From JADGHX01 sp035760965 (GTDB lineage: Bacteria > Pseudomonadota > Gammaproteobacteria > Steroidobacterales > Steroidobacteraceae): a DNA stretch of 64,000 bases. Position 1 is the first letter of the stretch; every line of letters starts with the position of its first letter. The notes below the pieces were generated by a model that ran no database searches, had not been told where the DNA came from, and worked only from the letters and a program-made list of their open reading frames with translations. Location of the stretch: assembly GCA_035760965.1 (NCBI GenBank), contig DASTRY010000094.1:30284-94283 (forward strand), in the 5' to 3' direction. Below are positions 17,829-26,900 of this stretch, in pieces. The position numbers and the translations under genes were made by a program.

Positions 17829-18857
17829 ATGAGCGTTCAGGCACCCAATGCCGAGCGGCAGATCTGGATGTACACCCAGATGCTGCGCATCCGAGAGTTC
17901 GAGACGCGTGTGAAGCGCACCTTCACGGACCATCCGGGCGTGATCCGCGGTCACACGCACTTGGCGGACGGCGCCGAAGCGTCCATCGTCGGCTCGCTTG
18001 CCAACTTCCGTCCGGGCGATGCAGCGCTTGCGACGTATCGCTGCCACGGCTACCCGCTCGTGCTCGGCAGCGATCCGAAAGCGATGATGGCGGAGATCTA
18101 CGGCCGCGCCGATGGGCTCTGCAAAGGCCTCGGCGGCTCGATGCATCTGACCGATGTGAAGCGCGGCTTCCTCGGCACCTCCGGCATCGTCGGCGCAGGC
18201 ATTCCGCACGCAGCGGGCGCGGCCTGGGCCGCACAGATTCGCAAGAAGGGTGAGGTGGTGCTCTCGTTCTTCGGCGACGGTGCCTCCAAGCAAGGCGCGT
18301 TTCACGAGACGCTCAACATCGCCTCGCTCTGGAAGCTGCCGGTCATCTTCGTGATGGAGAACAACGGCTACAACGTCGTCACGACCACCGCGCAGGAAGA
18401 TGCGAACGCCGCAGCGGGCCATCCTCTCTCGATCAAGGCCACTGCGTACGAGATGCCGGGCGTGACGGTCGACGGCGGCGATCCGCTCGCCGTGTACCAG
18501 ACCGTCGGTGAAGCGATCGAGCGCGCGCGCTCGGGCGGTGGGCCGACGCTCGTGGAGTCGAAGGTCTATCGCCTCTCGGCGCACGGCAACATCATCGCGC
18601 CGCCGGGCGTGCCGCTGCACTATCCGGAGCACGAGGCCATCGCGGTGTTCGGTAAACGCGAAGAGTACGAGGCTGCCTTGCGAGGCGACCCGGTGCCGCG
18701 CTTCCGCGGCGTGCTGGTGCAGAACGGGACGCTCACCTCGGCCAAAGCCGATGAGCTTGCGAAACAGGTGGCCGCCGAGATGGAAGCGGCCGTGCAGTTC
18801 GCGCTGCAGAGCCCGTTTCCGAAGAACGAGTCCGCTCTCGACTACAACTTCGCGTAA
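17829..18857 (+). CDS. Thiamine-diphosphate dehydrogenase E1 alpha subunit (second pair)
   Basis: A 342-residue E1 alpha paralogue, clearly not a recent copy of the first: the two share the TPP motif (here GDG 149-151 to NN 178-179), YRCHGYP/SHRGHGH and GGSMHL segments but differ through most positions. The C-terminus carries LSAHGNIIAPPGVPLHYPEHEA, which the first copy lacks; there the equivalent is MAGHFVGDAQHY. GAGGGGAAG-like purines precede the ATG. It lies 28 bp after E2, in the same operon. Confidence 0.92.
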   Translation: MSVQAPNAERQIWMYTQMLRIREFETRVKRTFTDHPGVIRGHTHLADGAEASIVGSLANFRPGDAALATYRCHGYPLVLGSDPKAMMAEIYGRADGLCKGLGGSMHLTDVKRGFLGTSGIVGAGIPHAAGAAWAAQIRKKGEVVLSFFGDGASKQGAFHETLNIASLWKLPVIFVMENNGYNVVTTTAQEDANAAAGHPLSIKATAYEMPGVTVDGGDPLAVYQTVGEAIERARSGGGPTLVESKVYRLSAHGNIIAPPGVPLHYPEHEAIAVFGKREEYEAALRGDPVPRFRGVLVQNGTLTSAKADELAKQVAAEMEAAVQFALQSPFPKNESALDYNFA

Positions 18858-18878
18858 GCCGGCAAGAGGATCACTCAC

Positions 18879-19838
18879 ATGGCGAACCTACCGTTCATTG
18901 CCGCCGTCGACGCCGGCATCCATCAGGAAATGGCGCGCGATTCGAGCGTGCTGTATTTCGGGCAGAACCTGGGCACGACGGAGAATCACGAGTTTCTCAA
19001 ACGATACGGGCACGACCGCGTGCGCGTGACGCCCATCTCCGAGACCGCGGAGATCGGCATCGCCATCGGCGCGGCCATGGCGGGGCTGCGGCCGGTGGTC
19101 GAGCTCTACATGGCGGAGTTCATGCTGGTCGCGATGGACCAGGTTGTGAACGAGGGCCCGAAGTTCCGCTACATGTCGGGCGGGCAGGTCAAGGTGCCGC
19201 TCGTTCTGAAGGCGGGGTTTGGCTTCACGGCCGGCTGGGCGGGCCAGCACACCGGCTCGCTCACCGCGCTCTTCATGGGCTGGCCGGGACTCAAGGTGGT
19301 CGTGCCCTCCACGGCCGCAGATGCGAAGGGGCTCATGGCCGCGGCGATCCGCGACGACAATCCGGTCGTGTTCCTGCATCACTACATTCTCACGCTCGAG
19401 CACGGCGAGGTGCCGGACGGCGAGCATGTCGTGCCGCTCGGCAAGGCCGAAGTCCGGCGCGCCGGCAAGGACGTCACGCTCGTTGCGACGGGCTGGATGG
19501 TGCATCGTGCGCTCGCGGCAGCGAAGACACTGGCGGGCGAGGGCATCGACGTCGAAGTCATCGATCCGCGCACCGTCGCGCCACTCGATCTCGAAACCAT
19601 TCTGAAGTCTGTCGACAAAACGCGGCGGGTGGTGCTCGTCGATCAGGCGCCGCGGCACGCGTCGGTGAGTGCGCTCATCGCGGCCGATATCGTCGAACAC
19701 CGCTTCTCGTCGTTGAAGGCGCCGATCATTCAGGTCACCGCGCACGATACGACGGTGCCCTACAGCGAGCCGCTCGAAGCGTTCGTCATCCCGGATGAAG
19801 CGCGCATCGCGGCGGCCGTGAGAAAAGTGGTGAAGTGA
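18879..19838 (+). CDS. Thiamine-diphosphate dehydrogenase E1 beta subunit (second pair)
   Basis: A 319-residue E1 beta, partner of the second alpha. It has LYFGQNLGTTENHEF in place of the usual 'LGEDV' start, TPISETAEIGIAIGAAMAGL, KFRYMSGGQVKVPLV, and a transketolase C-terminal domain (GKDVTLVATGWMV, VIDPRTVAPLD). AGAGGA is upstream of the ATG. Its departure from the first beta at the N-terminal loop suggests different substrate or alpha-partner specificity. Confidence 0.92.
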   Translation: MANLPFIAAVDAGIHQEMARDSSVLYFGQNLGTTENHEFLKRYGHDRVRVTPISETAEIGIAIGAAMAGLRPVVELYMAEFMLVAMDQVVNEGPKFRYMSGGQVKVPLVLKAGFGFTAGWAGQHTGSLTALFMGWPGLKVVVPSTAADAKGLMAAAIRDDNPVVFLHHYILTLEHGEVPDGEHVVPLGKAEVRRAGKDVTLVATGWMVHRALAAAKTLAGEGIDVEVIDPRTVAPLDLETILKSVDKTRRVVLVDQAPRHASVSALIAADIVEHRFSSLKAPIIQVTAHDTTVPYSEPLEAFVIPDEARIAAAVRKVVK

Positions 19839-19851
19839 CGTGGGAGATCTC

Positions 19852-20772
19852 GTGACGGACGACGTGATCATCGTCACGGGAGCGAGCGGCGCGTTCGGGC
19901 GCGCGGCGGCGAGCCGGCTGCGCGAGCGCGTGCCGCGCGGGCAGTTGATCCTCGCGTCGCGCACGCCGCAGAAGCTCGCGGATTTCGCCGCTCGCGGCGC
20001 ACAGGTGCGCTTCGCCGATTTCGACGATCCGGGCTCGCTGCGCGCGGCGTTCGCGGGCGGCACGAAGATGCTGCTCATCAGCACCGCGCGCGTGGGTACA
20101 CGAGTGAGCCAGCACAAGAATGCGATCGACGCAGCGGCCGCCGCGGGCGTTCGGCACGTGGCCTACACCTCGGTGCTGAGCGCGGCGCGTCCCGACAATC
20201 CGGCGCTCGTGAAGCTCGATCATCGCGCGACCGAGGAATATCTCGAGCGCAGCGGCATGAGCTGGACGTTCCTGCGCGACAGTCAATATGCCGAGGCCAT
20301 TGCGCTCGCGATGGTTCCGCCGGCACTCATGGCCGGACGCAAGCCGGACAACTGCGGCGAGGGTCGCGTCGCGTTCGTCTCGCGCGACGACTGCGTGGCG
20401 TGCGCCTCCGAAGTGCTTCTGCAACCGGGTCACGAGAATCGTGCGTACGATCTCACCGGTCCGGAGTTGCTCACGATCGGCCAAGCGCTGCAGATGGCCG
20501 CGGAGATTGCGGGCAAGCCCATCGTGCTCGAGCCCGTGGACGATGAGGGCATGTTCGCGTACTTCGATTCGCTCGGCGTGCCGCGACACGCCTCGGATAT
20601 CGTGCCGGCGGGCCCGATCCCGTGGTCGAGCGACGATATGGTGACGTTCGGGCGCGCGATCCGCGAAGGCTTCTTTGCGATCCAGTCGGATCATGTCGAG
20701 CGGATCACGGGCAAGAAACCGACTCCGCTGCGGGAGATCCTGCTGCGCCATCGCGCCGCCTGGCCGGCGTAG
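19852..20772 (+). CDS. NmrA-like / atypical SDR family NAD(P)-binding oxidoreductase
   Basis: A 306-residue protein from the GTG at 19852, preferred over GTG 19840 because GGGAG lies at 19842-19846. The N-terminal Rossmann motif VTGASGAFG and the lack of a YxxxK pair at the usual place indicate the NmrA/QorB-type atypical SDR group, with YTSVLSA and WTFLRDSQYAE as characteristic segments. It directly follows the dehydrogenase operon and may reduce a product, or may be only a hitch-hiker. It converges on the VOC gene 10 bp away. Confidence 0.88.
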   Translation: MTDDVIIVTGASGAFGRAAASRLRERVPRGQLILASRTPQKLADFAARGAQVRFADFDDPGSLRAAFAGGTKMLLISTARVGTRVSQHKNAIDAAAAAGVRHVAYTSVLSAARPDNPALVKLDHRATEEYLERSGMSWTFLRDSQYAEAIALAMVPPALMAGRKPDNCGEGRVAFVSRDDCVACASEVLLQPGHENRAYDLTGPELLTIGQALQMAAEIAGKPIVLEPVDDEGMFAYFDSLGVPRHASDIVPAGPIPWSSDDMVTFGRAIREGFFAIQSDHVERITGKKPTPLREILLRHRAAWPA

Positions 20773-20782
20773 CGGGCCCGGC

Positions 20783-21397
20783 TCAACTCGGGAGCGGGTT
20801 GCCGGCCTGCTCGTTCGTCATGTACTCGGCGTACCAGCTGGGCCAGTCCTCATCGCGCTGACCCGTGCGCTTCTCGTGTGCGCCGTGCGCCGCCGCCGCG
20901 CGGCGCAGTGCCGTCGCGAGCTCCGCGGGAGACGTGTAGATCGTTTCGTGCGCGTCCACGCGTCCCGGCAAGCGTGCAGTGATCTCCTGTACCAGCCAGC
21001 TGTTGCCGTCCGGGTCCTTGAACGTCACGAACGAGCTGTAACTGCGGCGCTCCGGGTCCGCGCCGCTGACGGGCGCCGCGCCGATACCGGGGCTATGAAA
21101 TACGTCGCTCACATCCACACCGCGACTCGCAAGATCGGCGTGCGCCGCCTCGATATCGGAGACGACCAGATAGAGCCCTTGCAGCGAGCCCGGCGCGGCG
21201 GTCGTGACGCCCTTGCCGAAGTGGATGGAGCATGCCGAACCGGGCGGCGTGAGTTGCACGATTCGAAACGCATCGTCCTTGACGTAGTCGATGTCGAGCC
21301 GCCAGCCGAGGCCGGTGTAGAACCGCTTGGCGCGATCGACGTCCGCGACGGGAATGACGACGACCTCGAGCTTCATGTCGACGGACGGCGTGCCCAT
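20783..21397 (-). CDS. VOC (glyoxalase/bleomycin-resistance) family protein
   Basis: A 204-residue protein with one vicinal-oxygen-chelate domain: VDMKLEVVVIPVADVDRAKRFYTGLGWRLD, GLYLVVSDIEAAHADLASRGVDV and FVTFKDPDGNSWLVQEI. An extra C-terminal roughly 65 residues (ELATALRRAAAAHGAHE, DWPSWYAEYMTNEQAG) is seen in a subgroup of these proteins of unknown role. GAGGAG precedes the ATG. Substrate unknown. Confidence 0.88.
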   Translation of the reverse strand: MGTPSVDMKLEVVVIPVADVDRAKRFYTGLGWRLDIDYVKDDAFRIVQLTPPGSACSIHFGKGVTTAAPGSLQGLYLVVSDIEAAHADLASRGVDVSDVFHSPGIGAAPVSGADPERRSYSSFVTFKDPDGNSWLVQEITARLPGRVDAHETIYTSPAELATALRRAAAAHGAHEKRTGQRDEDWPSWYAEYMTNEQAGNPLPS

Positions 21398-21497
21398 GTC
21401 GGGCTCCTCGGAGGGCTGGCGGATCGCCGTCAGTCATGACAGCAGAGCCGCGCCGGCGACGCGATAGCACCAAAGTACTATTGGCGCGCAAAGCGAA

Positions 21498-21521
21498 ACA
21501 GCCGCGCTTGCGCGCGGCTGT
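21498..21521 (-). terminator. Probable Rho-independent terminator of the glycine-zipper gene
   Basis: ACAGCCGCGC (21498-21507) and GCGCGGCTGT (21512-21521) form a perfect 10-bp stem with a four-base loop. On the minus strand the stem is followed by TTTCGCTTTG, a partial T-tract. It lies 27 bp after the stop of the gene ending at 21548. Confidence 0.7.
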
Positions 21522-21547
21522 TCGTGAGGGACAGTGGTTGGTGAGTC

Positions 21548-22258
21548 TCAGCGAGCGGCTGTGAGAACCACGTTGCCGTTGCGAACGGGGAGGCGCTTGC
21601 CGGGATCGCTGTCCATGTGAACCGTGCGGGTGCTGCCGTTCCATTCGTACGTGACGCGATATCCGTCGGGGACCTCGCGCAGCTCATTCACGGTCTCGCA
21701 CTTCTTTTCCGTCTCGGTCACGGTGCGCGAATTCTGAATGCGCTCCTGAATCTTGTTGCCCGCGTATGCGCCACCGACCGCGCCGGCCACCTTGGCGATC
21801 TTGCGGCCCTTGCCGCTGCCGATCTGGTTGCCGACCACGGCACCGACCACACCGCCGATCACCGTGCCCGCGATCTGATGCTCATCCTTGACGGGCGCCT
21901 GCTTGGTGACTTCCACGTCGTTGCAGACCTCGCGCGGCTCCGTGATCGTGCGCGTCTGCGGCTCGACGCTCACGACGCGCGCATAGCTCGCTGCCGTACG
22001 TACGGGCTTCGCGCTGCCGGACGCCGCCTGTTCGGCGGGCGCGGCCGCAGGGGCTGCCTCCTCCGGCGCGAGAGATGCAGATGTCGAATCATTCGCGGCC
22101 TCGGCCGGCGTGCTCTCATCGGCCGAAGCCGCGAGCTGCTCGGACGCCGCCATCTGCGGTTGCGCTTGCTGATGACCCTTGAACGCGAGGCCGAGCGCGC
22201 CAACGCCCGCAGTGACCCCGACGCCGACGATGAGTCCGATCAAAAGCGACTTGTTCAT
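21548..22258 (-). CDS. Glycine-zipper 2TM-domain envelope protein
   Basis: A 236-residue protein. An N-terminal signal or anchor (residues 4-26, LLIGLIVGVGVTAGVGALGLAF) is followed by an Ala/Glu/Ser/Pro-rich linker, then a glycine-zipper membrane hairpin (128-171: IAGTVIGGVVGAVVGNQIG, GAVGGAYAGNKIQ), and a C-terminal EKKCETVNELREVPDGYRVTYEW segment typical of this outer-membrane-associated (SlyB/Rcp-like) group. ATG at 22258. A strong hairpin follows the stop. Confidence 0.88.
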   Translation of the reverse strand: MNKSLLIGLIVGVGVTAGVGALGLAFKGHQQAQPQMAASEQLAASADESTPAEAANDSTSASLAPEEAAPAAAPAEQAASGSAKPVRTAASYARVVSVEPQTRTITEPREVCNDVEVTKQAPVKDEHQIAGTVIGGVVGAVVGNQIGSGKGRKIAKVAGAVGGAYAGNKIQERIQNSRTVTETEKKCETVNELREVPDGYRVTYEWNGSTRTVHMDSDPGKRLPVRNGNVVLTAAR

Positions 22259-22683
22259 GAACGATTTCTCCCATCTCTGGAGGGCGGCATCGATGATAAG
22301 CCACCCTTTAGCGGGGCGGCATCCTGCCAGATCGCCCCTGAACCGAATCTGAAGAGCGTCGCGGGCGCGGCGCCCATCGGACGGCTCCTGAGGCTTCTCC
22401 GTGCGCCGGCGAACCCGCGCCTGCTCGACGCGGGCTGCAGAGCCCCGAGGTGCGGAGGCCGCAAGCGCCCGGCGGGTCAGCGCTTCGCGGGTTTTGTGAG
22501 CGACGTCTCCTTCCGCTTCATCGTGCAGGAGTGTGTCGCTTGCCGGAGCGGCCGCGACCGGAGCTCGTCGGCATCTGACGACAAGCCGTTGCAGAGCGCG
22601 CTATCGCGGCCGGCTTTCGCATGAGAAGAGGGCGCACAGCAGCGATCGCGTCGTGTCGCGGTTGCGTGCACTCTCTCACGACA
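22259..22683. other. Intergenic, nothing identified
   Basis: About 425 bp between two minus-strand genes. The frames present are short and Arg/Pro-rich, with no start signal or family motif. No tRNA, repeat or clear promoter was seen. Confidence 0.5.
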
Positions 22684-23034
22684 TCACTGCTGGCGAGCGG
22701 TGTCGGATACTTTGCGACTCGCCGTGACGACGATCTTCTGCCCGTCCTCGGTCTTGAGGCTGTGAGGGTCGGCGACGTTCAGCGCGCCACTGATCAATTG
22801 ACACTGGCCGGCTGTGGTCCCGGCTATCACGGCCCAGCGCGTGCCGGTGCAGCGCGCGTCCTCCAGGCACTGCTCCCAACAGTAGTCCTGGTTCGGTAGT
22901 CCGAGGCGCTTCAATACTTGACCGCTGATGTCCTTCTTCGCGATGACTTCCATGTGAGGCTCTGCCGCCGACACGAAAGCCGGCAGGCTTGCCAGGAGGA
23001 TGAGCGTGAGTGCCGTTCGGAAATTCGTTCTCAT
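22684..23034 (-). CDS. Small secreted PAN-like domain protein
   Basis: A 116-residue product; the ATG at 23034 is chosen because it starts a signal peptide (MRTNFRTALTLILLASLPAFVSA) and follows GAGGAG. The mature part has QDYCWEQCLEDARCTGTRW, QCQLISG and a closing beta-rich tail, the Cys spacing of PAN/Apple-type domains. Function unknown. It is divergent from the EF-hand gene. Confidence 0.65.
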   Translation of the reverse strand: MRTNFRTALTLILLASLPAFVSAAEPHMEVIAKKDISGQVLKRLGLPNQDYCWEQCLEDARCTGTRWAVIAGTTAGQCQLISGALNVADPHSLKTEDGQKIVVTASRKVSDTARQQ

Positions 23035-23192
23035 GAATTCTCCTCGAGTGCCGCGTGCGCGGGATTCTACCGCTAGAGCTCCGCGCCGCCGGGAGTGCAC
23101 TGGAGTTTCATCCAGGGTGCACGGGGAACTCGCGGGACGCTCAGGGCTTGTGGGTAGACGCGGTCCGAACAGATTGCCGCGGAGGAGTGTCA

Positions 23193-23510
23193 ATGAAACG
23201 CTATCTCATGCTTAGCGCCAGCGCTTTATTCTGCACCGCGACCTTTGCGCAAAGTCAGGCTACCCCACCCGCTGCTGGGGATGAGGCCGCACCCTCGACA
23301 ATGTCGGTGTTCCAGTCGCTCGATACGAATAGCGATGGTCGCATCACGGCGGATGAGGCGAAGGGCAATCCGGTCGTTGCCAATGCCTTCACGAAAGCGG
23401 ACAAGAATGGCGACGGCGCGATTACGCAGGACGAGTTCATGTCCTCGTTCACCACGAACCGCTCGAACTCGGCGCCGCCGCAGTCACCGCCGCCTCCGGA
23501 GGATCAGTAA
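23193..23510 (+). CDS. Secreted EF-hand protein
   Basis: A 105-residue protein with a signal peptide (residues 1-19) and two canonical EF-hand loops, DTNSDGRITADE (44-55) and DKNGDGAITQDE (70-81), both with all Ca2+ ligands. The tail is Pro-rich. GGAGGAG precedes the ATG. A periplasmic calcium-binding role is inferred. Confidence 0.88.
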   Translation: MKRYLMLSASALFCTATFAQSQATPPAAGDEAAPSTMSVFQSLDTNSDGRITADEAKGNPVVANAFTKADKNGDGAITQDEFMSSFTTNRSNSAPPQSPPPPEDQ

Positions 23511-24311
23511 GAGCTGAACTCGTTGCGTCGGGAGCGGTGCCGATTTGCGCGCGGCATTCGCTCTCGGCGTGCGATCGCCTCTCACGCACCTGCCGACGCG
23601 CTGGTCGTCGCCTCATCGTCGACGTATCGCGCCACGCAGACCTGAAACCCCTGCTAGTCCTCTTGATCGCTCGCTGCGCGCGCGGCGATCTCGAAAAGGC
23701 CCTCGACGCGAGCACCTGACCGTCAGCAACTTCGAGTGCACATCGCCCATGCTGTGCGCCTCACCAATCGCAAGAGCGCCTCAACACTCAAAGTCACGCC
23801 GCGATAACAAAAAACAACACGTTTAGACCCGATCTCACCGCACGAGCGGTATCCACCGCCACGTAAGAAGCGCTGTTCAACAACCGAACCAGCAAATCCG
23901 CTGGAGCATTTGTACAGCGCACTCCTCATCAACGAACACGTGCCGTTTCTGCTCGCTCACGTGCCTCGACGTAGCGGATTCGACGCGCCCGTTCGTCTTA
24001 ACTCTCCGCGCGCCCCAAAAATAAAGCGGCCCTCCAACGAAGCCACATGGCCCTGGAAGCACTGACTCGCCTCAGCATCACCGCGTGCCTGGTCTCTTTG
24101 CGGCGCGGAGATCGAGCTCGCGCGCGATGTTGCGCCGCGCAGGCCACCTCAGGTCGTATCGACGCGATCAACACGCCGCCGCGCCTCGCCGGGAAATTCT
24201 TCCGTATCCGAACCCACCGACTTGGCCGGCGGCCTACATCGCGACTTTTCGTCAGGGTCGAGACGGCGCGCATGTCTGCCGCAGGCCGAGCCCCACCGAA
24301 GTGAGCCATCG
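23511..24311. other. 800-bp stretch without a supported gene
   Basis: This is the longest gap in the window and is noticeably more A/T-rich around 23780-24010 (for example AACAAAAAACAACACG near 23807). The short frames on both strands lack start signals and family motifs. It could hold a decayed gene or a non-coding RNA; I see no positive evidence for either. Confidence 0.45.
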
Positions 24312-25289
24312 ATGATCCACCACATTGTTCTTGCCGCCGTACTCAGCCTCACGCTCGCATCGCCCGTCGTAGCCGCCTCACCTGCGGTGCCTTCATCTCC
24401 CGCTCACGGAGCGGGGCAGGCACAGCAAATACCCAAGTACCACGTCTACGCCATCCGCTATGGCACGCTGAAGGACATCCCCGTCAACGCTCTCGTCCCC
24501 GGCGCCGACCCCGCGCGCAAAATGGACACTGCGCTGATGATGTGGCTCATCCGTGGCAATGGCCGGACCATTCTCGTCGACACCGGCTTCTATCGCGATC
24601 GCTTCATGAAGTCGTGGAAGCCCATCGCTTACATCAAGCCGACCGCAGCTATCGCGAAGCTCACACTGAAACCAGAACAGATCACCGACATCATCATCAC
24701 GCATCTCCATTGGGATCACGCAGACGGCATCGATCTCTTCCCGAAAGCACGCGTCTGGACTCAGAAGCACGAGTACGACTACTACGTCGGTGCAGCCTGG
24801 CCCGCGGCCTACGACAGCTTTCGCAAGTCGTGTGAGAACGGGCGCGCGGCAAAGACGCAATCCGATGCGCCGTGCGATGCAGTAAATCCCGCGACCGATG
24901 GTGTCGAGGGCGTATACGCCGAAGACATCCTGCCGCTCGTCAGACTCAATACCGAAGGCCGGCTTCACCTGATCCGCGGCGATGGCGAAGAGATCCTGCC
25001 CGGCATCACCGCCTACATCGGCGGCAAACACACGTATGAGTCGCAGTATCTGGGCGTGAACACGGCCGTCGGCACCGTCGTGCTCGCAAGCGACAATGTG
25101 TACCTCTACGAGAACGTGGAGAAACACGTTCCCATCACCGAGACGTCCGACCCCGCGTCGAACTTACGCGCTCAGGAGCGCATGAAGTCACTCGTCTCGG
25201 ATCCGAAATACATCATCCCCGGACACGACCCGGCCGTCTTCACCAAATTCAAGACCGAGCTGGCCCCGGGGATTGCAAGCATCGAATGA
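24312..25289 (+). CDS. Secreted MBL-fold metallo-hydrolase, AHL-lactonase-like
   Basis: A 325-residue protein with a signal peptide (cleavage near residue 22). A full dinuclear zinc site is visible: HLHWDH (H131, H133, D135, H136), H240 in GGKHTYES, D261 in LASDNVY and H305 in IPGHDP. The layout and the LVDTGF strand match the N-acyl-homoserine-lactonase-like branch of the superfamily, so lactone hydrolysis is possible but not proven. A DoxX gene follows 31 bp later, probably in one transcript. Confidence 0.87.
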   Translation: MIHHIVLAAVLSLTLASPVVAASPAVPSSPAHGAGQAQQIPKYHVYAIRYGTLKDIPVNALVPGADPARKMDTALMMWLIRGNGRTILVDTGFYRDRFMKSWKPIAYIKPTAAIAKLTLKPEQITDIIITHLHWDHADGIDLFPKARVWTQKHEYDYYVGAAWPAAYDSFRKSCENGRAAKTQSDAPCDAVNPATDGVEGVYAEDILPLVRLNTEGRLHLIRGDGEEILPGITAYIGGKHTYESQYLGVNTAVGTVVLASDNVYLYENVEKHVPITETSDPASNLRAQERMKSLVSDPKYIIPGHDPAVFTKFKTELAPGIASIE

Positions 25290-25320
25290 CCTAGGAAAAA
25301 GCCGACACAGGGGACCACTC

Positions 25321-25872
25321 ATGGCAACTACGGAACAGAGCATGCCGATCCGCCAGCTCGCCTCCGCGAACGCGGCCGCCCGCTCGATTCTCACCACCGC
25401 TCAGGCACTCGCATTCCTGCGAATCGCCGTCGGCACACTCTTTCTCATCTTCGCCCAATACAAGATCCTCTCCACCGAATTCATCTGGGGAGGCGGCTTC
25501 CGGTACTGGATCAACCTCTTCATCAAGGACGGCGCCTATCCGTTCATGAAGCCGATCCTCGAAGGCTTCGTGCTGAGCCATGCCACGGCCATCGCAATCC
25601 TCGCCACGTATGGTGAGCTCGCGATCGCGCTCTCGCTCATCAGCGGATTGTTGGTACGCGTCGCATCCGTTTTCGGCGCCATCTTCATGCTCACGTTGCT
25701 TTTCTCCGCCAACTATCCCGGCCCGGATGTCCCGTTCTGGCGCTACTTCGGCTACTCGCTCGAACACTCGGTCTTCTTCCTCTGCTTCGTGACCTTCGCG
25801 CTCACCAACGCCTCGGAAGCCCTATCCATCACGCACACGAAATGGTGGCGAAAGCTCCGCAGCCGGCTTTGA
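25321..25872 (+). CDS. DoxX-like membrane protein
   Basis: A 183-residue protein with four hydrophobic segments (residues 28-48, 78-98, 100-125, 135-160 approximately). ALAFLRIAVGTLFLIFAQYKI and EGFVLSHATAIAILATYGELAIAL match the DoxX/DoxD family of small quinone- or redox-linked membrane proteins. ATG at 25321 follows AGGGGA. Role unknown; probably cotranscribed with the metallo-hydrolase. Confidence 0.82.
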   Translation: MATTEQSMPIRQLASANAAARSILTTAQALAFLRIAVGTLFLIFAQYKILSTEFIWGGGFRYWINLFIKDGAYPFMKPILEGFVLSHATAIAILATYGELAIALSLISGLLVRVASVFGAIFMLTLLFSANYPGPDVPFWRYFGYSLEHSVFFLCFVTFALTNASEALSITHTKWWRKLRSRL

Positions 25873-25937
25873 TTGCCGCGTTGAACGCGTCAGAGATTTT
25901 CCAGCGAAGAAGAAGACTTGGCCCAGCTGCTTGTCCG

Positions 25938-25970
25938 GCCGCTACGAAGCCGCTACGAAGCCGCTACGAA
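25938..25970. repeat. 11-bp tandem repeat, three exact copies
   Basis: GCCGCTACGAA occurs three times head to tail at 25938, 25949 and 25960, in the convergent gap between doxX and the CPBP gene. A short microsatellite with no evident function. Confidence 0.85.
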
Positions 25971-26006
25971 GAAGAGTCGCACCGTCGAAGACGCCTTGAA
26001 GCGCGA

Positions 26007-26900
26007 CTATCTGCAAACCGAGATCCCCGTCTCTGGCGCGGTCTCGCGGCCGCGATTCCGTTGCAATAGCCACCAGAAGACGAGGCCGAACAGGATCGTC
26101 AGCACCACGCGCGTGACATCCTCGTAAAGGTGTGGAACCGCAACGCTGATATTGTGCGTCACGCCTTCCTCAATGGAATTGACCGCACCGTGAGCGATGG
26201 CTGCAGGCCAAAACGAGCCGGAGCGGATGGTCAACCATGCGAGAAAAAACGAGGCCGCAATGAGTTGCGCGGGAAACAAGACGAGAGCGCCAAGCACAGG
26301 GTGCGCTGGATAGTTGTATCCGGCCAGAAGCGCTGGCAGATGCCAGAAGGACCAGATCAATCCGAGCAGCACGATGCCGCGGGTCGTGCCCAGGTTCTCG
26401 ACGAGCACGCCCTGCAAGAAGCCGCGCCAGCCAAGTTCTTCGCCCATGGCGGCCAGACCATTCAGTACCGCGAAAGAAGCGCCCGTCACGAAAACATTGA
26501 CCATGAATATGAACCAGCCTTGCCGACCCAGGCCAAGCAGCCAGGGGCCCGCGGCAATCGCGACGCCGGCAGTCGAGAACTCGAACCAATCGGAATGTCC
26601 CCATCCAGTGATTTCCAACAGCGCGATCGTGGCGAAACCAATGACTGTCGGCACTGCGACGCCCACTATCGCCGTCGGCAAAGCGACCCACCTCGGGCGC
26701 CACTTGATTCGCTTGCGTGCTTCACGGCTGAATAGCGCGAATCCGATCGTTACCACGGCCGGCGTGAACATCACTCCGATGATCCAAGGCACAGCTCGTG
26801 GATCTTCCAAGTTGCCGTAGGCGAGAATGACGCCGATCTGGATCGACCAGCTCGGCAGATAAGCGAGGATGCAGAACAGCGGCACATTGACCTTGTTCAT
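26007..26900 (-). CDS. CPBP family intramembrane metalloprotease
   Basis: A 297-residue protein with about eight membrane segments. The CAAX/Rce1-type (ABI) protease motifs are complete: GEELGWRGF (E154, E155, R159), FWHLP (H187) and AHGAVN (H237, N241). Its ATG overlaps the stop of the HAAS gene (ATGA), so the protein is made in a PadR-HAAS-CPBP operon. Substrate unknown; prokaryotic members have been linked to bacteriocin immunity or to processing of membrane proteins. Confidence 0.9.
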   Translation of the reverse strand: MNKVNVPLFCILAYLPSWSIQIGVILAYGNLEDPRAVPWIIGVMFTPAVVTIGFALFSREARKRIKWRPRWVALPTAIVGVAVPTVIGFATIALLEITGWGHSDWFEFSTAGVAIAAGPWLLGLGRQGWFIFMVNVFVTGASFAVLNGLAAMGEELGWRGFLQGVLVENLGTTRGIVLLGLIWSFWHLPALLAGYNYPAHPVLGALVLFPAQLIAASFFLAWLTIRSGSFWPAAIAHGAVNSIEEGVTHNISVAVPHLYEDVTRVVLTILFGLVFWWLLQRNRGRETAPETGISVCR

